DNA from: Oscillospiraceae bacterium | GTDB taxonomy: Bacteria; Bacillota; Clostridia; TANB77; CAG-508 | Reading direction: 5' to 3' | Length of the DNA: 58,382 bases | Assembly (NCBI GenBank): GCA_009785865.1 | Contig: WQVL01000001.1 | Span: 1-58,382, forward strand | In this document: piece by piece, positions 56,897 to 58,382 of the stretch | Position numbering within the stretch: position 1 is the first letter of the stretch | Layout: the number at the start of each line of letters is the position of its first letter | Translations under genes and position numbers: made by a program | Notes under the pieces: model-generated | The model's database searches: none | Seen by the model: only the letters and a program-made list of their open reading frames with translations | What the model was told of the DNA's origin: nothing

Positions 56897-57664
56897 TTAC
56901 TCTTTGTGACGGCAGAACCTTATAGATGCTAACACAAATATTGTTGAAATTAATAAGGTTAAAACTATATTTCTGTAAAGAAGTTCTATATACGAATCAT
57001 CACTAAATATTCTAAGTGATAATGACAGTAAAAAGTTAGGTAAGTATCTTCCAAATGCAAATAAATCAAGTAAAGCCATTCCGAATATTGTTACTAAAGT
57101 TAAGATTATACTCATTATTGCTCCTCTAGATACTGAACTAAAAAAGTTAGTTACACATATTACGAAGAGTAAAAATACATATAATGCTGTAAATGATAAA
57201 AGGGAATAAGTTGTTACAAATTCATTGAAGAGTATGTAGTTATACCCAATAAATACTAGAACAGCTAGGACGTATATAATTGTTACTACAATAAATTGTG
57301 ATTTCAATTTTGAAAATATGAACCAATGCTTCTTTACTCCGTTATTTTTCAAGGTAACATATAGACCTTTTTTTCTTTCTTTAACTATTGACCCACCAAA
57401 GCACATAACTATAGTGAACATGCCAATTTGACTTATATTTGAAACAAATTGCAAATAACTATCTACAATTGTTGCGTCCGGCATAAGCATTGCGAATTCT
57501 TCACCTAATTCTTCTCCTAGTGAGTTGAAGAGATCTGGCATTATATAAGCAGTTATAGGGCTAAGTAGTGCCATTACTATAAAAACAGATAATATAATTA
57601 GAAACTTCTTCGTTCTAAAAATTTCAAGCAAATCTTTTCTCAAGAGTATCATAAACTGTCTCAT
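56897..57664 (-). CDS. ABC-2 type transporter permease
   Basis: 255 residues, six hydrophobic segments. It starts MRQFMILLRKDLLEIFRTKKF, typical of ABC-2 permeases, with an IVKERKKGLYVTLKNNGVKK cytoplasmic stretch between helices 2 and 3. Start overlaps the ATPase stop by four bases, so the pair is translationally coupled. Cargo unknown. No in-frame CGG. Confidence 0.85.
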   Translation of the reverse strand: MRQFMILLRKDLLEIFRTKKFLIILSVFIVMALLSPITAYIMPDLFNSLGEELGEEFAMLMPDATIVDSYLQFVSNISQIGMFTIVMCFGGSIVKERKKGLYVTLKNNGVKKHWFIFSKLKSQFIVVTIIYVLAVLVFIGYNYILFNEFVTTYSLLSFTALYVFLLFVICVTNFFSSVSRGAIMSIILTLVTIFGMALLDLFAFGRYLPNFLLSLSLRIFSDDSYIELLYRNIVLTLLISTIFVLASIRFCRHKE

Positions 57665-58382
57665 TTAACCACCTCCATTATAAATATTTCTTCTAATGTA
57701 GGGGCTATGATGTTGAAACTACTTATAGTTATTTTTTCTTTATTTAGCACACTAAAAATACCTTTTTGAAGTTTTTCCATATCATCTGATTTAAATCTTA
57801 AGCTATTCTTTTGTGTGTTAGAGTCTACGCAAGCACTTTTGTCTTTAAAAGCTACTGAAAAATTTTCCGCATCTTCTTTATTTATAAAATCTACTTCAAC
57901 TATATTAGTTAAAAACATATTTTTAACTTCTGATACTGTACCATCTATTATTTTTTTTCCATGGTCTATTATAATTACTTGATCACTTACTTTTTCAATA
58001 TCATCGATAATGTGAGTCGAAAATAGTATAGTCATTTTTCCTCTTAGTTTTCCTAAAAGATCAAAAACTTCCTTTCTACCCATTGGGTCAAGGGCTGATA
58101 CAGGTTCGTCAAGCAAAAGAATCTTTGGACCTGATATTATATTTGAAGCTATTCCGATTCTTTGTTTCATACCTCTTGAAAATTTACCAATACGTTTGTT
58201 TACAGCTTCTGCTAATCCTACTAATTCCAATGTTTCGCAAATTTTTTTGTCGATATCAGTTAAGTTGTTTAGATTACAAATAAATTTTAAATATTCGTAT
58301 GCGGTCATATAGTTGTAGAATTCAGGAACATCTTGTAAGAATTTGATATCTTTACTTTGATTCCTAGAAGATATTTTTTCAC
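57661..58382 (-). CDS. ABC transporter ATP-binding protein (5' end outside window)
   Basis: The frame stays open to the window edge, with LQDVPEFYNYMTAYEYL upstream of the first ATG at 58308, so the true start lies outside. Visible motifs: FSRGMKQRIGIA (signature), ILLLDEPVSALDP (Walker B), and FSTHII (switch His). Walker A would be beyond the end. The C-terminal extension ends TLEEIFIMEV, typical of ABC-2 export ATPases. No in-frame CGG. Confidence 0.88.
   Translation of the reverse strand, partial: EKISSRNQSKDIKFLQDVPEFYNYMTAYEYLKFICNLNNLTDIDKKICETLELVGLAEAVNKRIGKFSRGMKQRIGIASNIISGPKILLLDEPVSALDPMGRKEVFDLLGKLRGKMTILFSTHIIDDIEKVSDQVIIIDHGKKIIDGTVSEVKNMFLTNIVEVDFINKEDAENFSVAFKDKSACVDSNTQKNSLRFKSDDMEKLQKGIFSVLNKEKITISSFNIIAPTLEEIFIMEVVK

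Noticed and set aside
1-58382. tRNA, rRNA, IS elements, prophage, CRISPR
   Set aside because: No sequence with these hallmarks was recognised by eye; in particular, no tRNA gene that could explain the CGG behaviour lies in this window.

Overview
The window reads as a chromosome segment from an AT-rich, Gram-positive, probably spore-forming member of the Clostridia (Bacillota). Support: housekeeping genes of clostridial type (lysS, tsaD, tig-clpP-clpX, secD/secF, rpsB-tsf, ppdK, murB, yvcK, ruvC, holA), an H-type small acid-soluble spore protein, a class D-like sortase, copper-amine-oxidase-N-like surface domains, AGGAGG-type ribosome binding sites and many Rho-independent terminators. I found no rRNA, tRNA, IS element, prophage or CRISPR array.

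The dominant observation is a decoding anomaly. In the AT-rich core genes every in-frame CGG codon (20 sites in 13 genes, 1683 to 52677) sits exactly where the reading frame must move by +1. The C is skipped and the next triplet is always GGN (Gly), mostly where the protein family has a glycine. Affected genes include lysS, tsaD (2 sites), rpsB, murB (4 sites), yvcK (2), a glycogen debranching enzyme (2), holA and an 1803-residue unknown protein (2). CGG strings that straddle a codon boundary, dozens of them, are read normally. Each corrected gene is an exact multiple of three, and the recognisable ones have family length and an intact C-terminus. The simplest model is that CGGN is read as one glycine quadruplet, for example by a tRNA-Gly(UCC) with an extra G in its anticodon loop, or that CGG is an unassigned codon that forces +1 movement.

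Seven other genes (508-708, 10262-12286, 12505-13608, 17362-18111, 31419-31835, 34889-36376, 55945-56688) use CGG as an ordinary triplet for Arg (18 codons) and would be truncated by the +1 rule. They look richer in G+C and are single-gene units, each with its own promoter of exactly 17-bp spacing and its own terminator: two glucosamine-6-phosphate deaminases, two secreted or surface proteins, an ABC half-transporter, a small membrane protein and an unknown. The window therefore holds two gene populations with incompatible CGG rules.

Layout: 0-0.7 kb serine hydrolase tail and small membrane protein; 0.9-9.1 kb core genes lysS, M50 protease, tsaD, phosphoesterase, tig, clpP, clpX; 9.2-10.1 kb HAD phosphatase; 10.2-16.9 kb three cell-surface proteins; 17-18.4 kb glycosyltransferase remnant and first nagB; 18.4-24.6 kb surface-polysaccharide gene cluster (glycosyltransferase, ATP-grasp, GNAT, pyruvyl transferase, YdjC deacetylase, FrhB-like protein); 24.7-28.1 kb HD hydrolase, secD, secF, rhodanese; 28.1-29.2 kb small Cys-rich protein and membrane protein; 29.4-34.7 kb rpsB, tsf, ppdK; 34.9-36.4 kb ABC transporter; 36.8-43.7 kb unknown proteins including the giant one; 43.8-52.7 kb spore protein, RNHCP, murB, yvcK, debranching enzyme, EamA, ruvC, holA; 52.7-55.8 kb small and membrane proteins and sortase; 55.9-58.4 kb second nagB and an ABC transporter running off the end.
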